From NCBI GenBank assembly GCA_964384375.1, contig CAYLLN010000009.1, positions 1-64,000 of the forward strand: a stretch of 64,000 bases of DNA, in the 5' to 3' direction. The notes beneath the pieces are model-generated. The model saw only the letters and a list, made by a program, of their open reading frames with translations, was not told where the DNA came from and did no database searches. This DNA comes from CAYLLN01 sp964384375. Its GTDB lineage: Bacteria; Planctomycetota; Planctomycetia; Pirellulales; Pirellulaceae. Of the stretch, positions 1 to 10,520 are shown piece after piece. Position numbers and translations under genes: made by a program. The stretch's first letter is position 1; each line of letters begins with the position of its first letter.

Positions 1-52
1 CGGCGACACATGGATTTTCAGTCCATTGCTCTACCAACTGAGCTACCTGACC
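1..52 (-). tRNA. tRNA-Phe (GAA), partial, 3' part outside the window
   Basis: Read on the minus strand from 52, the sequence has a 7-nt acceptor 5' strand (GGTCAGG), TA at positions 8-9, a D-arm GCTC...GAGC with AGTTGGTA loop, and a 5-bp anticodon stem ATGGA/TCCAT closing the loop CTGAAAA. The anticodon is therefore GAA (Phe). The variable loop begins at the window edge; the T-arm and the 3' acceptor strand lie outside. It looks intact as far as it can be seen. Confidence 0.93.
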
Positions 53-259
53 GGCAACGGACTTGCGTCAATTCGCAAGGGCGATTGGAATGACCATGCT
101 ACCCTCAAACTGGCTCGCGGTTTTCCGTCGTGGGCCAGGAAATCTGCAAGTCTCGATTGCAAAATAGCTTAGACGACATCGCCATTTTTCGCCAGACCGG
201 GGATGGGGACTTTCAGCTGATGAGCCGCGGACGCGAGCGATCACTGCGGATGGTAGCGA

Positions 260-1750
260 CTATGCGGGAGCAATCGCCAACGCGGTAGCGTTCCAAGGCG
301 CCGAATCCAGGAACAGCCCCCGGCCCGTGAGGTCGTCGCCGTGCCAGTCGTAGGTCGCGCCGGTGAACTGGTCGGTAAGTCGCCAAGAACGGCCGGCCAA
401 GTCCGCGTACGGTAGCCGGACGTGGCATTGGCTTTGGTGGTCGGAATAGTTGACAGCGACGATAAGCTTTTGCTTCGCCGCATCGCTGGAGGGCGAATGC
501 CAGCCGAAGACGACGAAGCAGTCGTGCGTCCAGTTTCCTTGCCAGGCGGAAAGCGGTTCGAGGAGCCGCCAGTCGCCGTCGCGCAGGACCGGCAACTGGA
601 GGATTTCGAGCAATCGGTCGTAGAACGCTTGAATGGCTGCATTGGTTGGTTCGTCGGGACCGCGGCCAAGGTGCGGCGAGATCCGCTTCGTGTGTCCTTC
701 GAATTGTCCCTGGTGGAAGAATCGCAAGCCGGGCGCGAGAAACGTGATTGCAGCAGCGGCCTGGTGAATGCCGGGCGGGAAGGTAGCGGCTGCCCTTGGC
801 TCGTCGTGGTTTTCGAGGAAGCGGGCGAGCTTATCTTGGTACTCGAGGCCAGCGTGAAAATGTCCGCGAACTGGCCCAGCGTGATGGTCGCGCAGGCGGT
901 CGTACAGCCGCTTGTCGTAGGCGTAGTCGAAACCCTGCTGTTGCAGCGTCCATTCCAGATCCCAATACACCTCGGCCATGAACGTGAAGCCGGGATGCTC
1001 GCGGCGAACTTCCTCGGTCGCGCGCGGCCAAAAGAGGGGCGCGCGCTTCCCCCAGGTCCGCTCGAAGACGTCCGGCAGGACGAGCATCGCCATGTCGCAG
1101 CGGACGCCGTCGCACTGGCCGGAAATGCGGACGAGCTCGCCGATCATCGCGTCCTGCAGATCCTGATTGGCATAGTTGAGCTGAAGCGTATCCGGCCAGC
1201 CGTCGAAATACGGATCGCGGCCATGCGCGAAAAGTACGTCCCCTTGTCGGCGCTGGACCCAAAGGTAATTCTGCGGAGCGCGGGCCCGATCGAGTTCCGA
1301 ACCTTGGATGAAGAATTCGGGATGCGTCTCGACCCACGGATGCCCCAGGCCCATGTGATTCGGGACGAAGTCGAGCATCAGCCGCAGGCCGCGCGACTGC
1401 ATTCGCTCGCGGAGGCGGGCCAGCGCTGCATCGCCGCCAAGGCCCTCATGCACCGTGTAGCCCGTGATCGCAAAGCCGGAACCGGGGATGTCGTCGTCCG
1501 TCAGGTCATGCAGCGTCTCCTCGAACTCGCGCCGCCAGCCGGCATGCGTACGCGAAACCTGCCGAGCCTCCGGACCGGTCTGCCAAACGCTGAGGAACCA
1601 GATCCAGTCAAAACCTATTTCGGCGAGCCGATCGAGCTCAGCTTCCGAAATGTCGTCGAGCGTCGCCTGGCGTCCGAGTTGACGGGAGAGTGCCGTGAGC
1701 CAAACTCGCGTGTTGATCTGATACAGAGCCGGGTAGCGGGGAGAGGACAT
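260..1750 (-). CDS. GH13 alpha-amylase family glycosyl hydrolase
   Basis: A 496-residue GH13 enzyme expected to act on alpha-glucosidic bonds by a retaining mechanism in a (beta/alpha)8 barrel. The four conserved regions are visible: region I DFVPNH (residues 127-132), region II GVRCDMA with the nucleophile D219, region III with the acid/base E260 (FMAEVYW), and region IV ENHDE with D316. There is no signal peptide, so it is probably cytoplasmic. It is the last gene of a minus-strand run with a GH63 glucosidase and PPK2, which suggests turnover of a storage or compatible-solute glucan. The short inter-motif loops resemble small GH13 enzymes of unknown specificity; the exact substrate cannot be read from sequence. 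The start at 1750 gives the normal beginning YPALYQINTRVW. Confidence 0.93.
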   Translation of the reverse strand: MSSPRYPALYQINTRVWLTALSRQLGRQATLDDISEAELDRLAEIGFDWIWFLSVWQTGPEARQVSRTHAGWRREFEETLHDLTDDDIPGSGFAITGYTVHEGLGGDAALARLRERMQSRGLRLMLDFVPNHMGLGHPWVETHPEFFIQGSELDRARAPQNYLWVQRRQGDVLFAHGRDPYFDGWPDTLQLNYANQDLQDAMIGELVRISGQCDGVRCDMAMLVLPDVFERTWGKRAPLFWPRATEEVRREHPGFTFMAEVYWDLEWTLQQQGFDYAYDKRLYDRLRDHHAGPVRGHFHAGLEYQDKLARFLENHDEPRAAATFPPGIHQAAAAITFLAPGLRFFHQGQFEGHTKRISPHLGRGPDEPTNAAIQAFYDRLLEILQLPVLRDGDWRLLEPLSAWQGNWTHDCFVVFGWHSPSSDAAKQKLIVAVNYSDHQSQCHVRLPYADLAGRSWRLTDQFTGATYDWHGDDLTGRGLFLDSAPWNATALAIAPA

Positions 1751-1785
1751 CGGAGAGGCTCGTCAGGGTGGAGAGGTTTCACCTG

Positions 1786-2592
1786 TCATGGGGGCAGCGT
1801 TGCGTTGCCATCGTCCATCGTCGTTTGCAAGTCCGTCATTGCCTGCTGGCTCACGCGGAGCAGCCCTTCTTGCCCGCGGTCGAGATCGGCGATGAGGAGC
1901 AGAACCACGGAGAACGTAACGACCAGGCCGATCATCGCGGGAGAGCGGCGCGTCGCCGAAAGGGCCGCTTGATAGCCGACGCTCGCCATGCCAAGCATTC
2001 CGAGTCCAAACAGGCCGGCCCACAGCACAAACGGAATACGGCTGCGCATGCCGACGAGGACGCGCTTGGAGTGCAGGTCGATCACGTCGTTGAGCGACTG
2101 AATGAAGATGCCGGTTACGATCGAGCCGGTGTCTTTCGCGGCGGCTGAGGCGGCTTGCTGCCACAGGAGTTCGTGAAGCTCTTCCGACCGGGCGATTGCG
2201 GCCTCGGTTTTCCCCTCCTGCGTTCCGGTGATTCTCTGCGCGACGTACTCGCGGAGCAGGCGAGCCACCTCCTGCCGCTCCGGTTCGGGGAGCAAGCGGG
2301 CCCGCAGAAACGTCGTGCCGATCGCGTTCGCTTCTTCGAGCACTGCCATGCGGCGGGCGTCAAAGCGGTTGGCGGCCAGGCTGAACGTAAAGCCGAGCAC
2401 GAGGGCGACGAGGCCCAGGATCGACGCGACCATTGCCCCAACCGGCTGCTCCTTTTCGTCGGTGATGCGTGCCTTCCGCCAGCGGCCGAGGCGATATCCC
2501 CCTTCCATCGCCAGCCACAAAAAGCCGCCGAAGGCGAGGAACAAAATCGGGAGCGGAATCCAATCGAGCGGAGCGGCAAAAAAGTTGGTCAT
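1786..2592 (-). CDS. DUF4239-like (bestrophin-like) membrane protein
   Basis: A 268-residue membrane protein. Two hydrophobic segments lie near the N-terminus (about residues 7-28 and 47-68), followed by a soluble helical region rich in Glu/Arg, then two more hydrophobic segments near the C-terminus. The pattern with RFDARR and EEANAIGTTFLRA after the second segment resembles DUF4239 proteins, which are bestrophin-like and of unknown function. The ATG at 2592 is preferred: the longer reading from 2667 would overlap the upstream GH63 gene by 58 nt, whereas 2592 leaves a 17-nt spacer. It sits between two glycosidase genes and is probably co-transcribed with them. Confidence 0.8.
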   Translation of the reverse strand: MTNFFAAPLDWIPLPILFLAFGGFLWLAMEGGYRLGRWRKARITDEKEQPVGAMVASILGLVALVLGFTFSLAANRFDARRMAVLEEANAIGTTFLRARLLPEPERQEVARLLREYVAQRITGTQEGKTEAAIARSEELHELLWQQAASAAAKDTGSIVTGIFIQSLNDVIDLHSKRVLVGMRSRIPFVLWAGLFGLGMLGMASVGYQAALSATRRSPAMIGLVVTFSVVLLLIADLDRGQEGLLRVSQQAMTDLQTTMDDGNATLPP

Positions 2593-2609
2593 GGAGCTTG
2601 ATCGTGGAG

Positions 2610-5411
2610 CTACGTCGTGCGAGCCATCTCGGGCTTGGCTGTAGTAGTCGGATTTGTAGCATCGCACTCGGTCTGGAAGTACGCCCGCTTCGTTCCCCCG
2701 AGCACCTTGTCGGGCGTGAGCGTCGCGAACAGGTGCATGATGCGGGCGATCACGCCGGTCCAGCCGGTCTGATGGCTCGCCCCTAGCCCTGCGCCGTTGT
2801 CACCGTGGAAATACTCGTAGAACAGCAGGCAGTCACGCCAGTGCGGATCGTCCAGAAACTTCTTGGCCCCGCCAAAGACCGGGCGATGGCCGCTGCTGTC
2901 CTTGAGGAACATGTTCGTCAGCCGGCGACCGATCTCCTCGGCGACTTGATAGAGCGTCATCTGCACACCGGAACCGGTGGGGCACTCGATTTTGAAGCTA
3001 TCGCCGTAATAGGCGTAGTATTGCAAGAGCGCCCGGATGATGAGCGCATTCATCGGCATCCAGATCGGACCGCGCCAGTTGGAGTTGCCGCCAAACATGC
3101 CCGTGTCGGACTCCGCCGGCAGATACGAAACGCGGTATTCCTGCCCCGCAGCCGAGAGCACGTAGGGATGTTCCTCGTGGAATCGCGACAGGGAGCGCAG
3201 ACCGAACTCGCTAAGGAACTCGTTCTCGTCGAGCATCTTCGTCAGCACGCGGCGAAGGCGGGTTTCATCGAGGATCGACGCGAGGCGGCGGCCATTCACG
3301 CCCGGTTTCATCGGGTCGTGTATCGACTGCCGCAGTTCAGGGCGCGTTTCGAGGAACCAGCCGAGCCGCTCGGCGATGGCGGGACGTTGTTCCAGCAGTT
3401 CGCCTGTGTAGTACGTCGCGGCACAAAGCGGCAGGAGGCCGACCATCGAACGGACCTTCAGCCGCTGCGACTGGCCGTTGGGCAAACGAAGCACGTCGTA
3501 ATAAAAGCCGTCTTCCTCGTCCCACATGCCAGTGTCGTCGCCGAGGTGCCCCATTGCCGAGGCGATCCAGAGGAAATGCTCGACGAACTTGAGGGCCATG
3601 TCCTCGTAGTCGGGATCGGTCAGGGCAAGTTCGCTCGCCATTTCGAGCATGTTCTGGCAAAAGAGGGCCATCCACGCGGTGCCGTCTGCCTGCTCCAGGT
3701 AGCCGCCTGTCGGCAGCGGGGCGCTTCGATCGAAAACGCCGATGTTGTCGAGGCCGAGGAAGCCCCCTTCAAAGACATTCCGTCCGCTCCGGTCCTTCCG
3801 ATTGACCCACCAGGTGAAATTGAGCAGCAGCTTCTGAAAGCAGCTCTTCAGCCACGCTTTGTCCCCCTCGCCGTTGTGAGCCGCCTCCAGGCGATACGTG
3901 AAGATCGTCGCCCAGGCGTGAACGGGTGGATTCACGTCGCCGAAGTTCCACTCGTACGCGGGAATCTGCCCGTTGGGATGCATGTACCGCTCGCGGAGCA
4001 TCAGCTTGAGCTGCTGCTTGCCGAAATCTGGATCGACGAGCGTCAGCGCGAGCACGTGAAACGCCAGATCCCACGCTGCATACCAAGGGTATTCCCACTT
4101 GTCCGGCATCGAGATCACGTCGCCGTTGTACATGTGGTGCCAGTGATCGTTCCGCGGGGCAGCCTTCCGCTGTGCCTTGAACGGATCGCTGCCGCGTTCT
4201 TCCAGCCACTTATCGACGTCGTAGTGATAGAACTGCTTGCTCCACATCATCCCGGCCAGAGCCTGCCGAAAGACGTTCGCCTCGTCGGCGCTCAGGCTCG
4301 CGGGCGTGATGGCCTTGTAAAACTCGTCCGCCTCAGTGCGGCGGGCGGAGAAGACGCTCTCGAACTGGTCGGCGGAGTCGGGAGCTCTGCGCCTGGCAGC
4401 GGCCCGGCCGTTGCCCGATGGCGAAGCTTGCGGAAGATGATCCGAAAGCCGCAGCCGGATCGTCTCGCTCATTCCCGCCTCGACCAGCAGCCGGTAGTGC
4501 GCGGCGACCTTTGTCCCTGATTGCTGCGGGTTAACCGCTCCTGCCTGCCCATCAACGACATAGTTGTTGATGCCGTCCTTCACGTAAGGAGTGCGATTGG
4601 GAACGCCGAAGATCCGCTCCGTGTTCGTTTCGTTCTCGGTGAAGAGGAGCGGCACTTCGTCCAGGTAGGTGAGGTAGCGATCGCCGAGTTTCGGATCGCT
4701 CGCCTGCACAACGGCTTGCCCCGCAGGTGCAGCAATCTTGCGCACAAGCGGCCGGTCGGCTCGTCCCATCCACGACCACTGATTGCGGAACCAGAGCGTC
4801 GGCAAGACATGCAGTTCGGCCGTCTCAGGGCCCCGGTTGTGGACCGTGATCTCGATCAGAATCTCTTCGGGCGACCCTTTGGCATACTCGACGACCACGT
4901 CGAAATACCGATCCTGATCGAAGATGCCCGTGTCGAGCAGTTCGTACTCAAACTCGGTCCGGCTGCGGCGGCGGCTCGTCTCAACCAGGTTGGCGTAGGG
5001 AAATGCTGCCTGCGGGTACTTGTAGAGGAACTTCAAGTACGAATGAGTCGGCGTCGAATCGAGGTAGAAGTAGTACTCCTTCACATCCTCGCCGTGGTTG
5101 CTTTCGCTGTTGGTCAGTCCAAACAACCGCTCCTTCAAAATCGGATCTTTTCCGTTCCACAGGGCGACCGCAAAGCAGAGCCGCTGCTGATCGTCGCAAA
5201 TGCCGGCGAGGCCATCCTCTCCCCAGCGATACGCCCGCGAGCGGGCCTGATCGTGGGAGAAATAATTCCACGCATCTCCCCCTTCGCTGTAATCCTCACG
5301 AACGGTTCCCCACTGGCGTTCGCTCAGGTAGGGGCCCCATTTTTTCCAGTGCTGCTCTTGCGTCCGTGCTTCCTCCAAACGGTCGTGTTCGGCGGTCATG
5401 GTGTCAGTCAC
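2610..5411 (-). CDS. GH63 family glucosidase
   Basis: A 933-residue protein matching the large bacterial GH63 glucosidase group, with the characteristic N-terminal stretch from QHWKKWGPYLSERQWGTVRE to the EYYFYLDSTPTHSY motif and an alpha/alpha-barrel C-terminal half (W/Y-rich, e.g. KWEYPWYAAWDLAFH and SNWRGPIWMPMNAL). GH63 enzymes are inverting exo-glucosidases. No signal peptide is visible. The reading starts at GTG 5411, overlapping the stop of the upstream small gene as GTGA; an in-frame ATG lies 12 nt downstream at 5399, so the true N-terminus is one of these two. The coupling points to co-translation with the 71-residue protein upstream. Substrate unknown; context suggests an intracellular alpha-glucan or glucosyl compound. 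Confidence 0.92.
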   Translation of the reverse strand: MTDTMTAEHDRLEEARTQEQHWKKWGPYLSERQWGTVREDYSEGGDAWNYFSHDQARSRAYRWGEDGLAGICDDQQRLCFAVALWNGKDPILKERLFGLTNSESNHGEDVKEYYFYLDSTPTHSYLKFLYKYPQAAFPYANLVETSRRRSRTEFEYELLDTGIFDQDRYFDVVVEYAKGSPEEILIEITVHNRGPETAELHVLPTLWFRNQWSWMGRADRPLVRKIAAPAGQAVVQASDPKLGDRYLTYLDEVPLLFTENETNTERIFGVPNRTPYVKDGINNYVVDGQAGAVNPQQSGTKVAAHYRLLVEAGMSETIRLRLSDHLPQASPSGNGRAAARRRAPDSADQFESVFSARRTEADEFYKAITPASLSADEANVFRQALAGMMWSKQFYHYDVDKWLEERGSDPFKAQRKAAPRNDHWHHMYNGDVISMPDKWEYPWYAAWDLAFHVLALTLVDPDFGKQQLKLMLRERYMHPNGQIPAYEWNFGDVNPPVHAWATIFTYRLEAAHNGEGDKAWLKSCFQKLLLNFTWWVNRKDRSGRNVFEGGFLGLDNIGVFDRSAPLPTGGYLEQADGTAWMALFCQNMLEMASELALTDPDYEDMALKFVEHFLWIASAMGHLGDDTGMWDEEDGFYYDVLRLPNGQSQRLKVRSMVGLLPLCAATYYTGELLEQRPAIAERLGWFLETRPELRQSIHDPMKPGVNGRRLASILDETRLRRVLTKMLDENEFLSEFGLRSLSRFHEEHPYVLSAAGQEYRVSYLPAESDTGMFGGNSNWRGPIWMPMNALIIRALLQYYAYYGDSFKIECPTGSGVQMTLYQVAEEIGRRLTNMFLKDSSGHRPVFGGAKKFLDDPHWRDCLLFYEYFHGDNGAGLGASHQTGWTGVIARIMHLFATLTPDKVLGGTKRAYFQTECDATNPTTTAKPEMARTT

Positions 5412-5623
5412 TCAAGTTGTTGCGGAAGCTCAAGCAAGTATTGGTAGTGGCCCGGAACCGGCATCAGGTCGGATTCGGGAGACCACGTAAACGGCTCTCG
5501 ACGTTCCCAGGCGTTCGGCCCCGAGGGCAAGGCCCAGAAGTTTCCTTCCCCATCGCGCACGATCCACGCACGCGTGGCACGATCGACGAACAAGGCCAGC
5601 GCGCGGCGGGTCATCGTAAGCAT
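5408..5623 (-). CDS. small hypothetical protein
   Basis: A 71-residue protein with no recognised domain. It has a basic N-terminus, then a segment reading IVRDGEGNFWALPSG followed by a Trp/Pro-rich stretch and an acidic C-terminus. The composition is that of a folded small beta protein rather than of a shadow reading. Its stop codon overlaps the GTG start of the GH63 gene by four bases, which supports it being translated. An alternative ATG lies three codons in (5614). Function unknown. Confidence 0.62.
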   Translation of the reverse strand: MLTMTRRALALFVDRATRAWIVRDGEGNFWALPSGPNAWERREPFTWSPESDLMPVPGHYQYLLELPQQLE

Positions 5624-5668
5624 CGGGCGACTCCTTCCGGCTTGTGGAATATAGGTCAGCGATCTCCC

Positions 5669-6484
5669 TTAGAATTCCTCTTGGATGTACTTGAACGGAT
5701 GGTCGGACTCCTCATAGTCGCCGCGCTTTTGACGTGGCGGCAGCTTGATCTTCTCGCGCGGCGCGTCCTTGTAGGAAATCTGTCCCAGCAAATGGGTGAT
5801 CAAGTTCAGCCGGGCCTTCTTCTTGTCGTCTGACCGCACCACGTACCACGGCGCCCAGGCGGTATCGCTAGCGGCAAACATCGCATCGCGAGCGCGCGAA
5901 TAGTCGTACCACCGGCTGTACGACTTGAGGTCCATGGGCGAAAGCTTCCAAATCTTCCGCCCGTCTTGAATCCGTGATTCCAGCCGCCGAGTCTGTTCCT
6001 CGGGGCTCACCTCCAGCCAGTACTTGAGCAAGATGATTCCCGATTCGACCATCGCCTTCTCGACCAGCGGGGCGACCTGCAGGAATTTATCTGCCTGCTC
6101 ATCTGTGCAAAAACCCATCACGCGTTCGACCCCGGCGCGGTTGTACCAACTCCGGTCGAAAATCACGACTTCGCCGGCTGCCGGCAGATGAGGCAAATAC
6201 CGCTGAATATACATCTGCGACTTTTCGCGCTCGGTCGGCGCCGGCAGGGCAATGACACGAAAGACGCGTGGGCTCACCCGCTCGGTGATGGCCTTGATCG
6301 TGCCCCCCTTGCCGGCGCCGTCGCGCCCCTCGAAGACGATGCAGATTTTGAGTCCCTTGTGCTTGACCCACTCCTGCAGCTTCACGAGCTCGACGTGCAG
6401 CTTCTTCAGTTCTCGTTCGTACTGCTTTCCGCTGAGCTGGTCTTGCTCATCGGCGGGCTCGGCATCGGTGCGGCGGCGGCTCAT
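5669..6484 (-). CDS. ppk2: polyphosphate kinase 2 (PPK2 family)
   Basis: A 271-residue PPK2-family kinase, transferring phosphate between polyphosphate and nucleotides. It has a charged N-terminal helix, a Walker A loop GRDGAGKG (residues 53-60), and the lid/Walker B motif FDRSWYNR (109-116), followed by the family hallmark GVERVMGFC. The length fits single-domain PPK2. The ATG at 6484 is chosen because it leaves a 16-nt spacer to the upstream DUF3303 gene; the longer reading to 6580 would overlap it. Whether it makes GDP/ADP phosphorylation or polyP synthesis cannot be decided from sequence. It lies in an energy/carbon-storage cluster with glycosidases and PEP carboxykinase. Confidence 0.93.
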   Translation of the reverse strand: MSRRRTDAEPADEQDQLSGKQYERELKKLHVELVKLQEWVKHKGLKICIVFEGRDGAGKGGTIKAITERVSPRVFRVIALPAPTEREKSQMYIQRYLPHLPAAGEVVIFDRSWYNRAGVERVMGFCTDEQADKFLQVAPLVEKAMVESGIILLKYWLEVSPEEQTRRLESRIQDGRKIWKLSPMDLKSYSRWYDYSRARDAMFAASDTAWAPWYVVRSDDKKKARLNLITHLLGQISYKDAPREKIKLPPRQKRGDYEESDHPFKYIQEEF

Positions 6485-6500
6485 CGCAATCTCTCGCGGC

Positions 6501-6749
6501 TTAATACTGCTGAATATCGAGCACGGGAAAAACATCGTGCGTGCCGAACTCGGCCCAGGTCTGGCCGGCGGCCGAGACATGCGCCGCGTCGGGACTTTCC
6601 ACCAGGACGAACACGATGTCCGAGTCCTTGCCGATCCAGGCGCTTTGCAGGCTCACGCCGGCATTGCGATTGGGACCGCGGCTTTCGAAGTATTCGACCG
6701 CCTTATTCTTTACGCCCGGTTTGAGCCGGAATTGAACCATGAACTTCAT
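6501..6749 (-). CDS. DUF3303-like small protein
   Basis: An 82-residue protein with the beginning MKFMVQFRLKPG and a pattern of alternating beta strands typical of ferredoxin-like dimeric alpha/beta-barrel proteins; it best resembles DUF3303. Function unknown. The ATG at 6749 (MKFMV) is preferred over the ATG at 6767 because it matches the family N-terminus. It is 16 nt upstream of ppk2 and 36 nt downstream of pckA, so it is probably part of the same transcript. Confidence 0.72.
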   Translation of the reverse strand: MKFMVQFRLKPGVKNKAVEYFESRGPNRNAGVSLQSAWIGKDSDIVFVLVESPDAAHVSAAGQTWAEFGTHDVFPVLDIQQY

Positions 6750-6785
6750 CGGGATACTCGCTGGCAAATGGATTGGTCCGGCAAA

Positions 6786-8432
<1,647 letters not shown>

Positions 8433-8668
8433 TGCAGGATTCGGATGTGTTGAAGAAGGCGTCAGTGCCGCTGACGTGTGACATGGCAATTGACGTACCG
8501 GCCAACAATGCGACGGATCGAAGGACCGCAAAACGCCGGGAATCCGGCAAGTCAGAGCGCCGATGAGTATAGAGCGCGCGGCGGCAGGAAGCGACAACCG
8601 TGCGTTTTGGCACACAGATTGAGCACATGAGCGCGCGGCGACGTCCGCTGCACGCACACTTGTCAAAC

Positions 8669-9715
8669 CTACCGAAAGCACGGCTGCAGCCACGGATCGG
8701 TTTCCAGCAAGCCCACAAGTCGCTCGGCGGCGGTGGGATTCGACAGGACCGTGAAAAAGTGCTGCTTGACCGTGGGGGCAAGGCGAATGGCCCGGGTCCA
8801 CTCGGCTTTAGAGAAAGGATCGGCTTTAATCGCGTCCCAGAAGCCCGTTCGTTCAAAGAGGCGGGCGATCACATCGCTGTAGCGTTCTTGCAGCAGGCTC
8901 ACGAGGTAGGTGGCGACACCGACCTGCAGGCCGTGCAGTCGCGGCAGGGCCGAGATTTCATCGAGGGCGTGCGAAATGAGATGCTCGCTGCCGCTGGCGG
9001 GGCGCGACGAACCGCAGACCTCCATCGCGATCCCGTTAAAGAGGAGCGACGTCGCAAGTAGCCGCATCCCCTCCTCGTCCAGTACGGGCCGGGCGAGAAA
9101 GGCGTGGACTGCGCCGTCGGAGAGGAGGGCGGCGAAGTCATCGACCGGCTCCCCCGTTTGATGAAAGGCAAGCTTCCAGTCGTGGATGGCCGTGAACTTC
9201 GCGGCCAAATCGCCGATGCCCGAGAGCGTAAGCTGGCGCGGTGCTGCGGCGCAGACCGACGTATCGACGACGACGCCAAACGGCATGGCGGCAGCGAGCG
9301 AGCGGCGTTTCCCGTCAATGGTCAGGCTCGACTGCGGGCTGGCGATGCCGTCGTTCGAGAGGGATGTGGGGACGGCGTAATAGGGAAGTTTGGCCAGAAA
9401 AGCAACATACTTGGCCACGTCGAGAGCCTTCCCGCCACCGAGGCCGACAATGGCCGCGATCCCTTTCGGCAGGTTCGTGAACAGGTCGATCGCTTGCGGA
9501 AAGTCGTTCGCATCAATCTCGATCCACGCAGCCGATTCGATGTTTTCCGCGGCGAGCGAATCACGTGCGGTAGCGGTTAGTGCCGGAACAAGGCCAGCAC
9601 TTTGGAACACAGCTACGCGATGATGACTGAAGCGGCGCAAGTAAACGCCAAGACGCGCGAGTGCTGCCGGCTTGATCCGGACGAGCGTCGGGATGGCGAT
9701 GCGCGTGGTGTTCAT
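8669..9715 (-). CDS. egsA: sn-glycerol-1-phosphate dehydrogenase (EgsA/AraM family)
   Basis: A 348-residue member of the iron-containing-ADH superfamily that matches glycerol-1-phosphate dehydrogenase, which reduces dihydroxyacetone phosphate to sn-glycerol-1-phosphate, the backbone of archaeal lipids. The NAD(P)-binding GGGKALDVAK (residues 93-102) and the family signature SNDGIASPQSS (120-130) are visible. Probable metal ligands are D169 (GIGDLAAKF), H245 (SGSEH) and H261 (RLHGLQVG). The start overlaps the stop of the upstream HAD phosphatase gene by four bases (ATGA), so the two are likely co-translated. Homologues occur in some bacteria (AraM of Bacillus). Direct demonstration of G1P rather than G3P stereochemistry is not possible from sequence. 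Confidence 0.88.
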   Translation of the reverse strand: MNTTRIAIPTLVRIKPAALARLGVYLRRFSHHRVAVFQSAGLVPALTATARDSLAAENIESAAWIEIDANDFPQAIDLFTNLPKGIAAIVGLGGGKALDVAKYVAFLAKLPYYAVPTSLSNDGIASPQSSLTIDGKRRSLAAAMPFGVVVDTSVCAAAPRQLTLSGIGDLAAKFTAIHDWKLAFHQTGEPVDDFAALLSDGAVHAFLARPVLDEEGMRLLATSLLFNGIAMEVCGSSRPASGSEHLISHALDEISALPRLHGLQVGVATYLVSLLQERYSDVIARLFERTGFWDAIKADPFSKAEWTRAIRLAPTVKQHFFTVLSNPTAAERLVGLLETDPWLQPCFR

Positions 9716-10383
9716 GAGGATTCGCTCTTGCGCTCGAGCAATGCGTCGGCGATTTCCGACCAGACGACAAAGGGGCGGAAGGTTTCGCCACTGGCGGTAA
9801 GCGTCTCCGCCAGATCTCCGCGAGCGAATCGCAACTCCGGCGGCACGAGACGGGCCGCGTCGGCATCGGGGTATCCGTCGCCGGCAAAAGCGACATCGCT
9901 TCCTGCCGCGACGTGATGCCGCACGATCCCCGCCTTATCGATGCCATGCGTGGGGCTGAAGAACGGCGACTCGCGCGGCAGTTCCATTTGCAACCCGCGG
10001 CCCGATTCAAAGCGACCAGGATTGGCATGCAATTCAATCTCGACCCCCGCTTCGGTCAGCAGCCGCTCGATATACCACCGGCAGCCGGCAGAGGCGATCA
10101 CAATCTGCCAACCGGCCCGGCGGAGCCCGGCGACCGATGCTGCCAGCTGCGGATCGACCTGCATCTGTGCGACGATGTTCCACACCGTCGCTTCATCGGC
10201 CCGGATCTCGGAGAAATAGCCGCGAAGGGCCTCGAAGTGCGTGATACGCCCCGCGTGATACTCGGACCAATAATTCGGCACTCCCGGCGGCAGCAGATGG
10301 GCGCGGACAAGCTGATAGAAGTCGTTTTTCGAGATGGTGCCGTCGAAGTCGGTGACGAGCACACGCGGGCGGAGACTGGTCAT
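9712..10383 (-). CDS. HAD-IB family phosphatase (MtnX-like)
   Basis: A 223-residue HAD hydrolase. Motif I is DFDGTISKNDF, with the first Asp as expected nucleophile; motif II is near IVIASAG; motif IV is FAGDGYPDADAA. The order and size fit the MtnX-like HAD-IB group, which removes phosphate from small phosphorylated metabolites. The ATG at 10383 gives MTSLRPRVLVTDFDGT; the longer reading to 10428 adds an unlikely leader. Its stop overlaps the egsA start as ATGA, which suggests that the phosphatase and the G1P dehydrogenase act in one pathway, for example on G1P itself or on a downstream glyceryl phosphate. The substrate is inferred, not shown. Confidence 0.85.
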   Translation of the reverse strand: MTSLRPRVLVTDFDGTISKNDFYQLVRAHLLPPGVPNYWSEYHAGRITHFEALRGYFSEIRADEATVWNIVAQMQVDPQLAASVAGLRRAGWQIVIASAGCRWYIERLLTEAGVEIELHANPGRFESGRGLQMELPRESPFFSPTHGIDKAGIVRHHVAAGSDVAFAGDGYPDADAARLVPPELRFARGDLAETLTASGETFRPFVVWSEIADALLERKSESS

Positions 10384-10520
10384 GACGACGATTATCCCGC
10401 GGATTCGACGATGGCACATCCCCTTCACGTGAAAGCTTCGTAACTTTGAAAAGATTTGCCGAAAATATGACGACGGACTACGATCGTTGACACTCTTCTT
10501 CGTTAATCATTTGGCGCGAT

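Noticed and set aside
422..1972. Long plus-strand open frame opposite the GH13 gene
   Set aside because: It is a reading antisense to a gene with complete GH13 motifs; long antisense frames are common at this GC content and the product has no recognisable domain.
2805..4520. 571-codon plus-strand open frame
   Set aside because: Antisense to the GH63 gene, which has strong family features.
10487..10510. TTGACA upstream of pfkA as promoter
   Set aside because: TTGACA at 10487-10492 is clear, but no -10-like hexamer lies 16-18 bases downstream of it.
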